Below are positions 1 through 9,191 of a DNA stretch of 64,000 bases, one piece after another. The position numbers and the translations under genes were made by a program. This DNA is from Arenibacter hampyeongensis. GTDB lineage: Bacteria > Bacteroidota > Bacteroidia > Flavobacteriales > Flavobacteriaceae. Every line of letters begins with the position of its first letter. The stretch's first letter is position 1. The notes beneath the pieces are model-generated. The model saw nothing but the letters and a program-made list of their open reading frames with translations, was not told the DNA's origin and did not search any database. Location of the stretch: the NCBI RefSeq assembly GCF_002909255.1, contig NZ_PIOB01000001.1:186001-250000 (forward strand), read 5' to 3'.

Positions 1-7
1 GACTTCC

Positions 8-850
8 ATGAAAAATTTACTCTATTTTCTAATATTTGTTTGTATTAATCTCCATGGATCTGCCCAAAATCTAATTTGTTCACCTCAAGATAGGGATGCC
101 TTTAGCACTAAGATTAAGGCAATCTCCAATATTAAAACCCAAGATATTGGAACAAATATGGTTGCAGTGGGCAAAACCTTTATTGGAATACCCTATGTGG
201 CCAAAACTCTGGAAATAGGAGAAACCGAATCCTTGGTCATTAATTTACAAGGGTTGGACTGTACCACCTTTGTCGAGAATGTTTTGGCTTTCAGTCTAAT
301 GTTAAAATATAACGAAAAGGACTTCGATTCCTTTATAGAGCACTTAGAAACCATTCGGTATAAGGATGGAAACCTCAATGGTTACGCCTCACGGCTGCAT
401 TATTTTTCAGAATGGATCGCCAATAATGAGCATAAGGGCCTATTAAAGGATATGACCTCCCAATTAGGAGGTGTGGAAAGCAGTAAGGCCATCAATTTTA
501 TGAGTACACATCGGGAACTGTACCCTTTTCTCAAAGATGCTGAGAACTATGAGAAAATACAGGCTTCAGAGGAATTTCTTAAATCGCAGTCCATCTGTAT
601 CCTACCTCAGGACCAGATCAAAGCGAATGAGCATTTAATCCAATCTGGCGATATAATAGCACTGACCACATCCATAAAAGGACTTGATATTACCCATACC
701 GGAATTGCAAGTCGGGAAGCCACGGGTAGAATACACTTGTTACATGCTTCCACTGGATCCATGGAGGTAGAAGTCTCCAAAATACCCCTAGCCGATTACG
801 TAAAGGGCATAAAAAGTAATACGGGGATTATGGTGGCACGCCCCTTATAA
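8..850 (+). CDS. DUF1460 / amidase-like cysteine protein, secreted
   Basis: A 280-residue protein with an N-terminal signal peptide (residues 1-19, ending GSA-Q), so probably periplasmic or surface-facing. The motif GLDCTTFVENV around Cys85, with a downstream His in DITHTGIAS near residue 227, fits the DUF1460 family. That family has an NlpC/P60-like cysteine fold and is annotated as N-acetylmuramoyl-L-alanine amidase-like. A role in trimming cell-wall peptides is inferred from the family only. The length is normal for the family and the ATG at 8 leads straight into the signal peptide. It ends 2 bp before the stop of the convergent GH27 gene, so the two are tail to tail. Its promoter lies outside the window. 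Confidence 0.8.
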   Translation: MKNLLYFLIFVCINLHGSAQNLICSPQDRDAFSTKIKAISNIKTQDIGTNMVAVGKTFIGIPYVAKTLEIGETESLVINLQGLDCTTFVENVLAFSLMLKYNEKDFDSFIEHLETIRYKDGNLNGYASRLHYFSEWIANNEHKGLLKDMTSQLGGVESSKAINFMSTHRELYPFLKDAENYEKIQASEEFLKSQSICILPQDQIKANEHLIQSGDIIALTTSIKGLDITHTGIASREATGRIHLLHASTGSMEVEVSKIPLADYVKGIKSNTGIMVARPL

Positions 851-852
851 AG

Positions 853-2139
853 CTACCAATTATTTTCCTTGAACTGGAAAACGTTAAAGGGAACGGCTTT
901 ACCTTTAATCTTTAGAACTACAATCCCGTGACCGGAAACTTCCATCCGAATTGTTTCTTCAGTGGTGGGCTTATAGTCTTTATCTGCCCATATATCCCGA
1001 ATGGTATATCCTTCAGAGGCCTTAATTCCAATATCCGAGAGATTAAAAGTTATGGCCGCCGGGCTATCGGACCTATTAAGCAATCCTACGGCTATTTCCC
1101 CACTCATAGTATCTATAAGTGGTTTCGCCCAAACTTCCAATTCCCCGTAATCTATCAAACGCCTTGCCTGATAAACATAGGGACTTTGATTGAGTGCTAT
1201 CATTTCACGATTACCTACCAATTTCAAAGTTTCGTTGGACATAGTAGTTAGGTCATTGCCCAACAAAAGTGGGGAATGCATTAAGCACCACATGGAAAAA
1301 TGGGTCCTATCCTCCTCCAGGGTCATTCCTCTTCCAACTTGAAGCATATCCATATCATTATAATGTCCGGCAGAACTGTAGGACCACAAATCGGCATTTA
1401 AATCAATAATCCTAAGTATAGATTCGAACCTATTGTTGATGTCTCCGGAAATTCTCCAAGAATCTGCCACCTGTGTCACCCATTTCCCAGGGAACTTCCA
1501 TCTACAGACATTAAAAATTACGTTGGGGTTAATAGCCCTTATCCTTTTAGCTATCTCGGAATATCGTGTTTCCTCGTCCAATCCCAACCATTCTCCGCCA
1601 CACCAATCCACTTTAATAAAGTCGTACTTCCATTCCTTAAGGTATAAGGTCAAGTCCTTCCGATCATGTCCATAAAGCCCCATTCCGGAGCCAATGGTAT
1701 CTTTATCCCAGTAAGAAGCGCAGGTATTGACTCCCGCGTCGGAATAGATTCCTGCTTTTAGCCCTTTTGCATGAATATACTCTGCCAAAGACTTCATCCC
1801 GGAAGGAAAACGTTCCTTATGTACTAAGAGGTTACCATTTTCATCCCGTCCCCCATAAAAGCCATCGTCTACATTAATGAAGGAATAACCGGAATCCATT
1901 AAACCTGAAGTTACCATCGCATCTGCCTGGGATTTAATTATTACTTCATTAATATTCACCCGATAATTGTTCCAGCTGGCCCAGCCCATAATCGGTGGCT
2001 TGGGAAGTCTTGTGGCTTCCTTTATTTCAGGCTTATCCAGAGTTGTATTTGAAGAGTTTTGGTCAGTCTTTAAACTGCAGGACAATAACAATACGCTCAA
2101 CAGAATGGGAACGCTACTTCTCAAATTTTTAATTCGCAT
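853..2139 (-). CDS. GH27 family alpha-galactosidase, lipoprotein
   Basis: A 428-residue glycoside hydrolase of family 27 (melibiase type). The N-terminus carries a lipoprotein signal with Cys21 in LLLSCS. The TIM barrel begins at PPIMGWASWNN (about residue 49). The expected nucleophile is Asp178 in YDFIKVDWCGG and the acid/base is Asp233 in SWRISGDI. It should release terminal alpha-linked galactose in the periplasm or at the cell surface. Its start overlaps the end of the upstream SGNH esterase gene by 11 bp, so the two are very likely co-transcribed. This suggests a substrate that is both esterified and alpha-galactosylated. A related alpha-N-acetylgalactosaminidase specificity cannot be excluded by eye. 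Confidence 0.9.
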   Translation of the reverse strand: MRIKNLRSSVPILLSVLLLSCSLKTDQNSSNTTLDKPEIKEATRLPKPPIMGWASWNNYRVNINEVIIKSQADAMVTSGLMDSGYSFINVDDGFYGGRDENGNLLVHKERFPSGMKSLAEYIHAKGLKAGIYSDAGVNTCASYWDKDTIGSGMGLYGHDRKDLTLYLKEWKYDFIKVDWCGGEWLGLDEETRYSEIAKRIRAINPNVIFNVCRWKFPGKWVTQVADSWRISGDINNRFESILRIIDLNADLWSYSSAGHYNDMDMLQVGRGMTLEEDRTHFSMWCLMHSPLLLGNDLTTMSNETLKLVGNREMIALNQSPYVYQARRLIDYGELEVWAKPLIDTMSGEIAVGLLNRSDSPAAITFNLSDIGIKASEGYTIRDIWADKDYKPTTEETIRMEVSGHGIVVLKIKGKAVPFNVFQFKENNW

Positions 2140-3916
2140 TTTTCTCTAAGGTTTGTTTTAGTATTTTGCCCACTTTTCGGTAGCCTTTTGCGTTGGGATG
2201 CAAGCCATCCGAAAAAAGACTGGCATCAATTTTATTGTCCTTGTCCAAAAGCACCACTCCAATATCCGCATAATCCACATTGTTGGAAGTCGCCAATGCT
2301 GCTATTCCAGTATTTAAATTACGCATACGCTCCTCCTTGTCTACCCTTGGAAACAGCCCTAAAAGTAAAAGTCGCGCTTTAGGCTGCCGTTCTTTAATTG
2401 CATTAATTAACAATTCCAATCCTCTGAGAATTTCCTCATCCGTATTCAGATGTTCATTATTGGTGCCGATCATCAGGACTATTTGATCGGCTTCAAAGCC
2501 ATCCAATTCATCGTGATATATTCTCCAGAGCACGTTTTCCACCCTATCCCAACCAAAGCCAAAATTTCTTATCTGAAAATCCTCCAAGTAGGTTTTCCAG
2601 GAATCAGCTCCATTGCTTAGGGTGGCTTTCGGAGTACCGCCCCAGTAATGCGTAATACTATTTCCAAAGAAACATATTTTTGGAGGAGTTTCCCGATTCA
2701 TTTTCAATAACTCCTGATGGCGACCCTCCCAAGGATACATTTCGGGCTCCCTGGCCTGGGTTACAGGAATCGTTGTTGAAAGGGTACCTATAGGTTCCTT
2801 TATTATCTGGCGAATCGATCTTTCATAGGCCACGGCATATTCCATCATCCCCAAATCGGTGGGATGGGTGCCATCTACAAAACTCTCCATGGACAGATTC
2901 AGTTCTTCGTTGGTCAATAGAAAAATATCCTTTATTCCCTCGTCCTGCAATTGACCAAAAGCCTCCTTGGCAATTCTATTTAAATCGGTGTAGGTTTTAA
3001 AACGTTCACTGTCTACGGCACCATCAGAATATCCGTCGTGCTCCACCACCAAAATTGGGGTAGTGGGACGTCTTTTCTTTATTTGTTGAACAGCCGAAAC
3101 AATAAGCTGCCGCACCTCGTCCAGCGAACGATCCTTTGTGGCCCCCAAATTGGGCAAACAGTCCAATACATATAATTTGGCATCAATTTCCGTAATATAA
3201 TTGAGTACCTCTTCCTCCAGTCGCCCATTTCCCGAAAAGGCCAAATTAATAAGTGGCCTATCCAATTGTCTCCCCAAGATAGAGGTCCATGCCATTCCCG
3301 GGCGAGAAGCACAGGCCCCATGTGCAATGGAGGTGCCATAAACAACCACAGGTTTCTCCCGTCTTAAAGGCAGAGGTTCCAAAACAGCATCCACTGGCAC
3401 TCCAATTTCCAACCACTCCACTTCATTGTACAACGGCAAATACAACTGATACTCCCTACCCTTAGTATGGTATTTCTCTTTTGGATCTATGTTGGAATAG
3501 CGATATTGTATGGTATCGGCAAAGGAATACTTTCCTCTATACCATCTCCAATCCCCATCACTGGTCTTGGAATATAGATCCACCCCACTAACCCCGGTTG
3601 CCGGCATATGGGGCATGGCATGATTTCCATTCACCTTATAACGTACCGTAATGGATTCGGCATCACTTCTAAACCTGAGAGAGAGGCCTGCTGAATGTTT
3701 GGACAGGTTCCAAACAGCAGCCCGAACTATTCCCTCGGCCTGCTTTGGCAATCTGTGATATCTAGAAGCCACTTGATCCGGCCAAGCTTGTCCTTCAACG
3801 GCCAGGGAATTGTCGTCCGCTGGATTCCACCATTTAATATTCTTATCCTCCTGGGCATAGGTAAACTGAATCAGAAAAATAATTGTCAAAAAACCAATAA
3901 GCGACTTTGTCCTCAT
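2129..3916 (-). CDS. Secreted esterase with two tandem SGNH/GDSL domains
   Basis: A 595-residue secreted protein (signal peptide about 1-21) with two SGNH hydrolase modules in one chain. The first has an N-terminal beta domain with a GxDLY-like motif (GVDLYSK, about 111-117), then VVYGTSIAHG with Ser196, FSGNGRLE, and a DGTHPTDLG Asp/His pair. The second has ICFFGNSITHYWGG, FGFGWDRVENVLWR, MIGTNNEH and a SDGLHPNAKGY Asp/His pair. Each module seems to have a complete Ser-Gly-Asn-His set, so both may be active. The family deacetylates or de-esterifies carbohydrates. It overlaps the GH27 gene by 11 bp and follows a GyrI-like gene by 17 bp, as part of a run with the ClC gene. The exact ester removed is unknown. 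Confidence 0.87.
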   Translation of the reverse strand: MRTKSLIGFLTIIFLIQFTYAQEDKNIKWWNPADDNSLAVEGQAWPDQVASRYHRLPKQAEGIVRAAVWNLSKHSAGLSLRFRSDAESITVRYKVNGNHAMPHMPATGVSGVDLYSKTSDGDWRWYRGKYSFADTIQYRYSNIDPKEKYHTKGREYQLYLPLYNEVEWLEIGVPVDAVLEPLPLRREKPVVVYGTSIAHGACASRPGMAWTSILGRQLDRPLINLAFSGNGRLEEEVLNYITEIDAKLYVLDCLPNLGATKDRSLDEVRQLIVSAVQQIKKRRPTTPILVVEHDGYSDGAVDSERFKTYTDLNRIAKEAFGQLQDEGIKDIFLLTNEELNLSMESFVDGTHPTDLGMMEYAVAYERSIRQIIKEPIGTLSTTIPVTQAREPEMYPWEGRHQELLKMNRETPPKICFFGNSITHYWGGTPKATLSNGADSWKTYLEDFQIRNFGFGWDRVENVLWRIYHDELDGFEADQIVLMIGTNNEHLNTDEEILRGLELLINAIKERQPKARLLLLGLFPRVDKEERMRNLNTGIAALATSNNVDYADIGVVLLDKDNKIDASLFSDGLHPNAKGYRKVGKILKQTLEKNAN

Positions 3917-3933
3917 ATAACCTTATTTTAATT

Positions 3934-4425
3934 TCATCTTTTAATAGGCACCCAGATTTCCTCTTCCGAACTAGGGTCATTATTCTTGTATTTCTGGCCC
4001 AAAACCTCAAAATGTTCCCTATGATCCAGTTCATAGTCTGATTGTGGTAACCAAACCTCATGTATATATTGAGCCGTCTTTGGAAAGTCACTGGGCAAAC
4101 CCTTATGAATAAAAACAGCGTATAAACCTCCAAACAATGTATATGACCTCATGCCTTTAGGCATGGATAAGAAATTTTTCACCTCCACCACGGCCCATTT
4201 TTCGAATATGGTAGTTTCTTTGAATTCATAAAAACTCATTCGACTATCGTAGACTTGCATACTTATAAAATCGGAGGTAATCGCATTACTTATTTCATTT
4301 CTTCTGGTCATAAATCCCTGCCAGAGTTCCTTTGTCCTATCCTCGGACAAGCTCATGACCAATCGGTTTCCTATCAATTTTTTTTCCGATACCTCCTCAA
4401 TTCGTGGCTCTATGTTTATTTCCAT
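3934..4425 (-). CDS. GyrI-like / AraC effector-binding domain protein
   Basis: A 163-residue soluble protein with no signal peptide or DNA-binding domain. The stretches RTKELWQGFMTRR, YTLFGGLYAVFIHKG and YIHEVWLPQSDYELDHREHFEVLG match the GyrI-like small-molecule-binding fold, the domain found at the C-terminus of some AraC and MerR regulators. Stand-alone copies bind ligands or gyrase in known cases. The role here is not known. It lies between the ClC gene (21 bp) and the SGNH gene (17 bp) on the same strand, so it is probably part of that transcript. Confidence 0.75.
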   Translation of the reverse strand: MEINIEPRIEEVSEKKLIGNRLVMSLSEDRTKELWQGFMTRRNEISNAITSDFISMQVYDSRMSFYEFKETTIFEKWAVVEVKNFLSMPKGMRSYTLFGGLYAVFIHKGLPSDFPKTAQYIHEVWLPQSDYELDHREHFEVLGQKYKNNDPSSEEEIWVPIKR

Positions 4426-4446
4426 TTTATATAATCACCTCATTTA

Positions 4447-5709
4447 TTAATCCATTTGTGAACCTATAAAAGGTATTCTAGGAGCCAAAAAATATCCGGT
4501 TAGACTGGCAAAAAGGATGGGGATAAAATACCCAAATCCGGTCAAAGTAGCTAACAGAATAGTGGTACTCATAGGTGTTCGGGTGACGCAGGCATTTATG
4601 GCCGCCATACAACTTATTATAGCCAAAATTGGGTTGATGTACGGAAATAGAATAGAAAGTATCAGTCCTAAAGTAACTCCAACAAAAAACAAGGGTATAA
4701 TAAAACCTCCCCGCCATCCGGAGGTAACCGTAATGGCAATGGCAAAGATTTTAAATACCAAGAGCGCTACAAGTGCATTTAGTGATAAATCCTGCGTAAG
4801 CAATTCGTTAATTTCATGATGGCCAAAATATCTCGTCAACGGAAAATAATAAGCTATAATACCCAATAGGAATCCCCCGATCAAAGTTTTTATATAAATA
4901 GGAATCGGTCGCTTTTCAAAAATCAATTTAAAGCCTTTGGTGCAGTATATAAATGACCAAGCCACGAGTGTGCCAACCACTGCAAAAATTACGGCATAGA
5001 GGAAATCGAACACCCCTGAGTATTCGTATTCGGATAAATTCCAAATGGGACCAATACCCAAATGAATGACCAAAGCGAAAACTACGTAACTAAAACTACT
5101 TGCTACCAGGGCGGGAATAATGGCCTTATAATATTCTACAGCATGTTTATGATGCAGAATTTCCAGAGAGAATAGACTGCCTCCCAACGGAGCGCCAAAC
5201 AAGGCCGTAAAACCGGATGCCATGCCCGCTATACTCAAGGAACGCAATTCTTCCCCCTTTAGCCGAAATATTTTTCCAAGCCAACTCCCAGTTGACCCGG
5301 TTACCTGCACCAAAGGAGCTTCTGGACCCAGACTACCCCCAGAGGCGACACAGAGCAAGGACGATAATATCATTGATGGATTGTTCTTGGGGTCTAACTT
5401 CCCCTTGTTAAAGCGAATGTTGTTTACAATGAGGTGGATTTCACCCGGATCGCCAATAAAATGAATCACCAAACCGGCCAATAAACCGGCAATCGACATA
5501 AGGGGGATTACTTGCCAACCTTCAAAAAATGCTATTTTATGCGTCAAGAATTCCAGAACAATCCAATATAAGCCAGCAATCAATCCCCCTAATAAACCGA
5601 GGAAGGCCCATAATAAAAAGTTACGACTGAATACAAAAGGATTGAACCGAATTGGCTGGTCCAATATATTTAGGTAAGTAATAAGTTTTCTTCTACGTTT
5701 TAGCTTCAC
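4447..5709 (-). CDS. ClC-family chloride channel / transporter
   Basis: A 420-residue polytopic membrane protein of the ClC family. Diagnostic motifs are GGSLGPEAPLVQ with the gating Glu130, the FSLE segment with Glu183 (position of the proton glutamate in exchangers), and GWRGGFIIPL (331-340), equivalent to the GxFxP selectivity motif. The GSGIP-type motif is divergent (GDPGEIHLI, 87-94). Having both glutamates argues for a Cl-/H+ antiporter rather than a pure channel, but this is inference. No CBS domains follow. The start is a GTG at 5709: the first in-frame ATG (Met71) would delete the first transmembrane helix. It is the first gene of the ClC-GyrI-SGNH-GH27 run. Confidence 0.88.
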   Translation of the reverse strand: MKLKRRRKLITYLNILDQPIRFNPFVFSRNFLLWAFLGLLGGLIAGLYWIVLEFLTHKIAFFEGWQVIPLMSIAGLLAGLVIHFIGDPGEIHLIVNNIRFNKGKLDPKNNPSMILSSLLCVASGGSLGPEAPLVQVTGSTGSWLGKIFRLKGEELRSLSIAGMASGFTALFGAPLGGSLFSLEILHHKHAVEYYKAIIPALVASSFSYVVFALVIHLGIGPIWNLSEYEYSGVFDFLYAVIFAVVGTLVAWSFIYCTKGFKLIFEKRPIPIYIKTLIGGFLLGIIAYYFPLTRYFGHHEINELLTQDLSLNALVALLVFKIFAIAITVTSGWRGGFIIPLFFVGVTLGLILSILFPYINPILAIISCMAAINACVTRTPMSTTILLATLTGFGYFIPILFASLTGYFLAPRIPFIGSQMD

Positions 5710-6212
5710 TATTCCGCCAACTTGTTAGATAGGGAGGCCAACGCCATCCAATAATTATAAGAATCTTTAAATATAGGGACAAGTTGTATAAAGACAAAGT
5801 ATTTTTAAGAAGCCTACCTAATTAAGCATAGCTATTGATTGGGAAATACCGCAGATCCGATTACCAATGTTTTGCCTGAAAGTCTATCTCCCCTTATCTT
5901 TTTAAGCTTCCCTTATGTTCAAATCAAAATAAGCCCGCACAAGACAATGAAGCCATATCGGCATTTAAAGTCTGAGCCCTAATCTTGCTTAAAATACCCA
6001 AAGGCCAAGACACAATTTCGTGACTCCCAAAATATACACCTTCGGGGAAGTGTCCATGTCAGTCGGACATCAAACTTTCTAGGGCAATCACAAACTGATT
6101 AGTCGGTAAATGTATTAATTAAAAGGTTTTTAAGCGCCAAAAGTGTATTTCACCGATTATCAATGTATCTAATCTCAAATTCCAATAAAAAATAAAAATC
6201 GATAAAAAGCAA
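5710..6212. other. Intergenic region without recognisable gene
   Basis: About 500 bp between the ClC gene and the FKBP terminator. I see no open frame with family resemblance, no tRNA and no strong hairpin. It should contain the promoter of the ClC run close to 5710, but no clean TAnnTTTG box is visible on the minus strand there. Confidence 0.5.
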
Positions 6213-6236
6213 AAACCAACCTATCGGTTGGTTTTA
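6213..6236 (-). terminator. Rho-independent terminator of the FKBP gene
   Basis: A perfect 10-bp inverted repeat, AAAACCAACC and GGTTGGTTTT, with a 4-nt loop. On the minus strand it is followed by a T-rich run. It lies about 60 bp after the FKBP stop codon. Confidence 0.8.
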
Positions 6237-6295
6237 AAGCATTTTCCTACAACTGGGCAAATACCATGGTAAACTGAAAAATAATGGTTTATCCC

Positions 6296-6757
6296 CTAGT
6301 TTACGGCAATCAAAGAGACCTCAAAAATAAGTACAGATCCACCAGGAATCCCTCTATAATCTCTACTGCCATATCCTAAATGGGCAGGTACTAAAAGTAT
6401 TCCATTACCACCTTCCTTAAAATACGCAATACCTTCTGTCCACCCCGCTATAACTTGATTTAAACCAAAAGTAACTCCCTCTGCATCACTTTGATCGAAG
6501 ACCGATCCATTTAAAAAATACCCTTTATAGGCCACTGTAACACTGGAGCTAGCCACGGCTTGGGTTCCAGTACCTTCCTCCTCTATTACGTAATAAAGTC
6601 CTGAATTACTCCGTACAGCAGTTAAGTTGTTCTCCTCGACATACGCCTGTATATCCGACTCGTTCTTGGCAACATAATCAATATCTTCCTCAGTTTTCTT
6701 ATCATTATCACAAGAGATAAAAAGCACTAGGGCCAAGGCAAAAAGTGTATTCTTCAT
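6296..6757 (-). CDS. FKBP-type peptidyl-prolyl isomerase, lipoprotein
   Basis: A 153-residue lipoprotein with a signal peptide and lipobox ending LFISC, then an acidic linker. The FKBP core begins near VTVAYKGYFLNGSVFDQS and includes VIAGWTEGIAYFKEGGNGILLVPAHLGYG and a C-terminal GSVLIFEVSLI strand. These are the usual active-site blocks (YxGxLxxGxxFD, VIxGxxEgl). It should catalyse cis/trans isomerisation of prolyl bonds during folding of exported proteins at the outer membrane. The ATG at 6757 is preferred over an upstream TTG because it begins the signal peptide. A -7 promoter box and a terminator frame it as a single-gene unit. Confidence 0.88.
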   Translation of the reverse strand: MKNTLFALALVLFISCDNDKKTEEDIDYVAKNESDIQAYVEENNLTAVRSNSGLYYVIEEEGTGTQAVASSSVTVAYKGYFLNGSVFDQSDAEGVTFGLNQVIAGWTEGIAYFKEGGNGILLVPAHLGYGSRDYRGIPGGSVLIFEVSLIAVN

Positions 6758-6777
6758 AGTTATCAATTTTTAAGGGG

Positions 6778-6785
6778 CAAATATA
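6778..6785 (-). promoter_or_regulatory. -7 promoter box for the FKBP gene
   Basis: The minus strand reads TATATTTG, an exact TAnnTTTG box, 20 bp before the ATG. No clear -33 TTTG is seen at the expected distance. Confidence 0.55.
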
Positions 6786-6856
6786 ACAAATTACAATAAC
6801 CGGCTAAGATGAATGTTAATAGGGACTTTATAAATTTTAGTTAATTATCACAAACA

Positions 6857-6899
6857 AAACACCCTTAAAACCTCAAATTGAAAGGTTCTAAGGGTGTTT
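6857..6899 (-). terminator. Terminator of the Gfo/Idh/MocA gene
   Basis: A long inverted repeat of 17 bp with one mismatch (the left arm contains ACACCCTTA, the right arm TAAGGGTGT) and a 9-nt loop, 25 bp after the stop at 6924. On the minus strand it ends in a TTTTG run. Confidence 0.8.
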
Positions 6900-6923
6900 A
6901 ATTCCCTGTTATTACAACTTAAC

Positions 6924-8390
6924 TTATACTACAAATCCAGGTCTGTAATTTCTGGTTACAAACTGGTTTGCCTCCTCAAGGTTGGTAATACGCATGTTCT
7001 CTCCGTCCCAAAGTAATTTTTTACGGGCAAAGAACTCCATCTTACCTTTGTCGTTTTCCCTTTGCAACAAATAGCTGCGAATGGCCAAGTTCCCCATAAG
7101 AACAGTTTCCGTCATAGGTCCGGCATAATCAAAGGAAGAAGTTAGACCAAGATGTTCCTTGCTGCCAAAGCCAGCTTTACAGGCTTCTACCCAAAGACGC
7201 TGATGTCCGTATTCCGGTTCATCATTGGGCTCTACTTCCGGACCAAAATCCGTTGAGCCATCGTTCATATACAATTTTGGCATCAATGGGGAGCTATCAT
7301 TAATATTGGTAGAGATAATTCCCTTTTCCCCGATAATCAAAACCCCATTTTGGCTTCCCTTACCACCAATTTCGTGATCGGCAGGTATAATTTCTGGATG
7401 TGCAGGTCTAATCCCACCATCGCTCCAGCTCATTTCTATAGGTGACTGACTCTTTTCCGTAGCTCCAAAATGTAAGGTTATATAGGAGGAAGCCGGACAA
7501 CCTTCAGGATGATAATCTGCATTCCACATATTGGTGTAAACCGCGCCTACACTGCATTCAGCATCTGTTGGATACTTTAGCCCCAAAGTTCTGAAAGGAA
7601 TATCGATCAGGTGACATCCTACATCTCCCAAAGCCCCTGTACCGTATTCCCACCATCCTCTCCATCCAAATGGATGCAAATTTGGAGTGTAAGGCTTAAA
7701 TTCCGATGGTCCCAACCATAGGTCCCAATTAAGGTCTTTTGGTTTGGCACTTGGATCTGGTTTAGGAAATGCTCCTCCCTGTGGCCAAACTGGCCTATTG
7801 GTCCACACCTGTACCTTGGAAATTTTACCAAGATCCCCGGAATCTACCCATTTTTGAACCATGCCCAACAACGGATTGGAACCTCCTTGATTCCCCATTT
7901 GCGTCACGATTTTTTTACTTCTTGCCATTTCGGTCAGCATTCTGGCCTCCCGTATATTGTGGGTCATGGGCTTTTGAACATATACATTTACCCCACGCTC
8001 CATGGCATAGGCCGCAGCCGGTCCGTGAACATGATCAGGTGTCGAAATTGTAACAGCGTCAATACCTTTTTCCTTATCCAACATCTCCCTGAAATCAGCA
8101 TAAAGCTTTGCTTTAGGAAACAGTTCCACGGATTTCTTGGCGGACCCTGAGAAATCCACATCACACAGGGCTACCACCTTTTCCCTTCCTCCCACAGAGG
8201 CATTGCGAATATCACTGGCTCCTTTACCTCCAGCGCCAATGGCCGCTATATTCAATCGGTCACTCGGAGCTGTATAACCAACACCTCCAAGTACGTGCCT
8301 AGGCACAAAAAAGATAGAGGAAGCCATGGCTCCTTTTTTGATAAATGATCTGCGTGAATCGACAGACTTTTTAGGTTTTTCTTTTTTCAT
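6924..8390 (-). CDS. Tat-exported Gfo/Idh/MocA-family oxidoreductase
   Basis: A 488-residue NAD(P)-dependent oxidoreductase. A twin-arginine signal (SRRSFIKKG, Arg13-Arg14) indicates export in folded form. The Rossmann fold starts at LNIAAIGAGGKG. VSTPDHVHG-type (here ISTPDHVHG) and VQKPMTHNIREARML are the substrate/cofactor motifs, with QKP in place of the usual EKP. The C-terminal alpha/beta domain contains the WWEYGTGALGDVGCHLID block. Members of this secreted subgroup are often encoded near ThuA or PA14 proteins in sugar catabolism, and the substrate is unknown. It is a close relative of the gene at 61213-62667 in this window. It has its own terminator. Confidence 0.88.
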   Translation of the reverse strand: MKKEKPKKSVDSRRSFIKKGAMASSIFFVPRHVLGGVGYTAPSDRLNIAAIGAGGKGASDIRNASVGGREKVVALCDVDFSGSAKKSVELFPKAKLYADFREMLDKEKGIDAVTISTPDHVHGPAAAYAMERGVNVYVQKPMTHNIREARMLTEMARSKKIVTQMGNQGGSNPLLGMVQKWVDSGDLGKISKVQVWTNRPVWPQGGAFPKPDPSAKPKDLNWDLWLGPSEFKPYTPNLHPFGWRGWWEYGTGALGDVGCHLIDIPFRTLGLKYPTDAECSVGAVYTNMWNADYHPEGCPASSYITLHFGATEKSQSPIEMSWSDGGIRPAHPEIIPADHEIGGKGSQNGVLIIGEKGIISTNINDSSPLMPKLYMNDGSTDFGPEVEPNDEPEYGHQRLWVEACKAGFGSKEHLGLTSSFDYAGPMTETVLMGNLAIRSYLLQRENDKGKMEFFARKKLLWDGENMRITNLEEANQFVTRNYRPGFVV

Positions 8391-8672
8391 AATTATTGAT
8401 TTTTACATTTTTACATTGTCAATTATATCCATCAAAAAATTCTCTTTAACCGGAGCCACTACAATAGCACTATTATAGCCCCAGATATAATCGCCTTAGG
8501 GACATAGCAATATATAACATAATAATAGACCTTATCTCCGAGATTTTCTCAAATACTACTACAATTTTAACCCTAATTAAACCACTGACCCTCTGAAAAT
8601 GAAAAGTTTATAAAATGAAGGATAAAATTCCGCCAATTTGATGGCACCTTACATATGAAGCTGTTCAATTGA

Positions 8673-9191
8673 CAACTGGACTGTAGTTGTGCCAGAGGTT
8701 TAAACGATACAACCAAATTGGCAGGTTTGCTCATAGTAATAAACAATCTGCCCACAGAATGGGGCATGGTTGCCCTAGCCATTGCAATGGCAATTGGGGG
8801 GCTATTGAACGTAAAAAAAGTAGGCGAAACCCTAAGTCAATTACCTCAGGGCAAGCCCATGAGGCATTGGATGGAAGCTACCGATAACATTTGGACGCAA
8901 CCGTCGGAGCATTCAAATCTCACTTAGTGAGTAAAAAAAACGCCAATGAATCATGGGCAAGGATTTACGGCCACTCTAATTACAGATCTTTTGGAAACCA
9001 CCGCAAGTATACCTGGACTGCCCATTTCCACGACCCATGTCTCCGTGGGCTTAATTTTAGGAATTGGCGGTGTAACTATAAAGACGGATATAAAAGTCGT
9101 CCTCAATATTGTTCTTTCCTGGATATTGACGTTACCTAAAGCAGCTCTAATAAGTGCAAGGGTCTATTCTTTGTTATACAATGTATTTTAA
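8673..9191 (+). pseudogene. Remnant of a PiT-family phosphate/sulfate permease
   Basis: Plus-strand frame 3 reads CARGLNDTTKLAGLL (from about 8688), MAIGGLLNVKKVGETLS, and, after two consecutive stops (TAG 8925, TGA 8928), MNHGQGFTATLITDLLET followed by LPISTTHVSVGLILGIGG. These are the conserved C-terminal blocks of PiT inorganic anion permeases (ARGLNDTPK, MNHGQGF, STTHVSVG). The N-terminal half of the usual 400-residue protein is missing. An unrelated stretch of about 35 residues follows the GETLS block before the stops. The gene is therefore truncated and broken. Its end overlaps the convergent GNAT gene by 4 bp. Confidence 0.85.
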
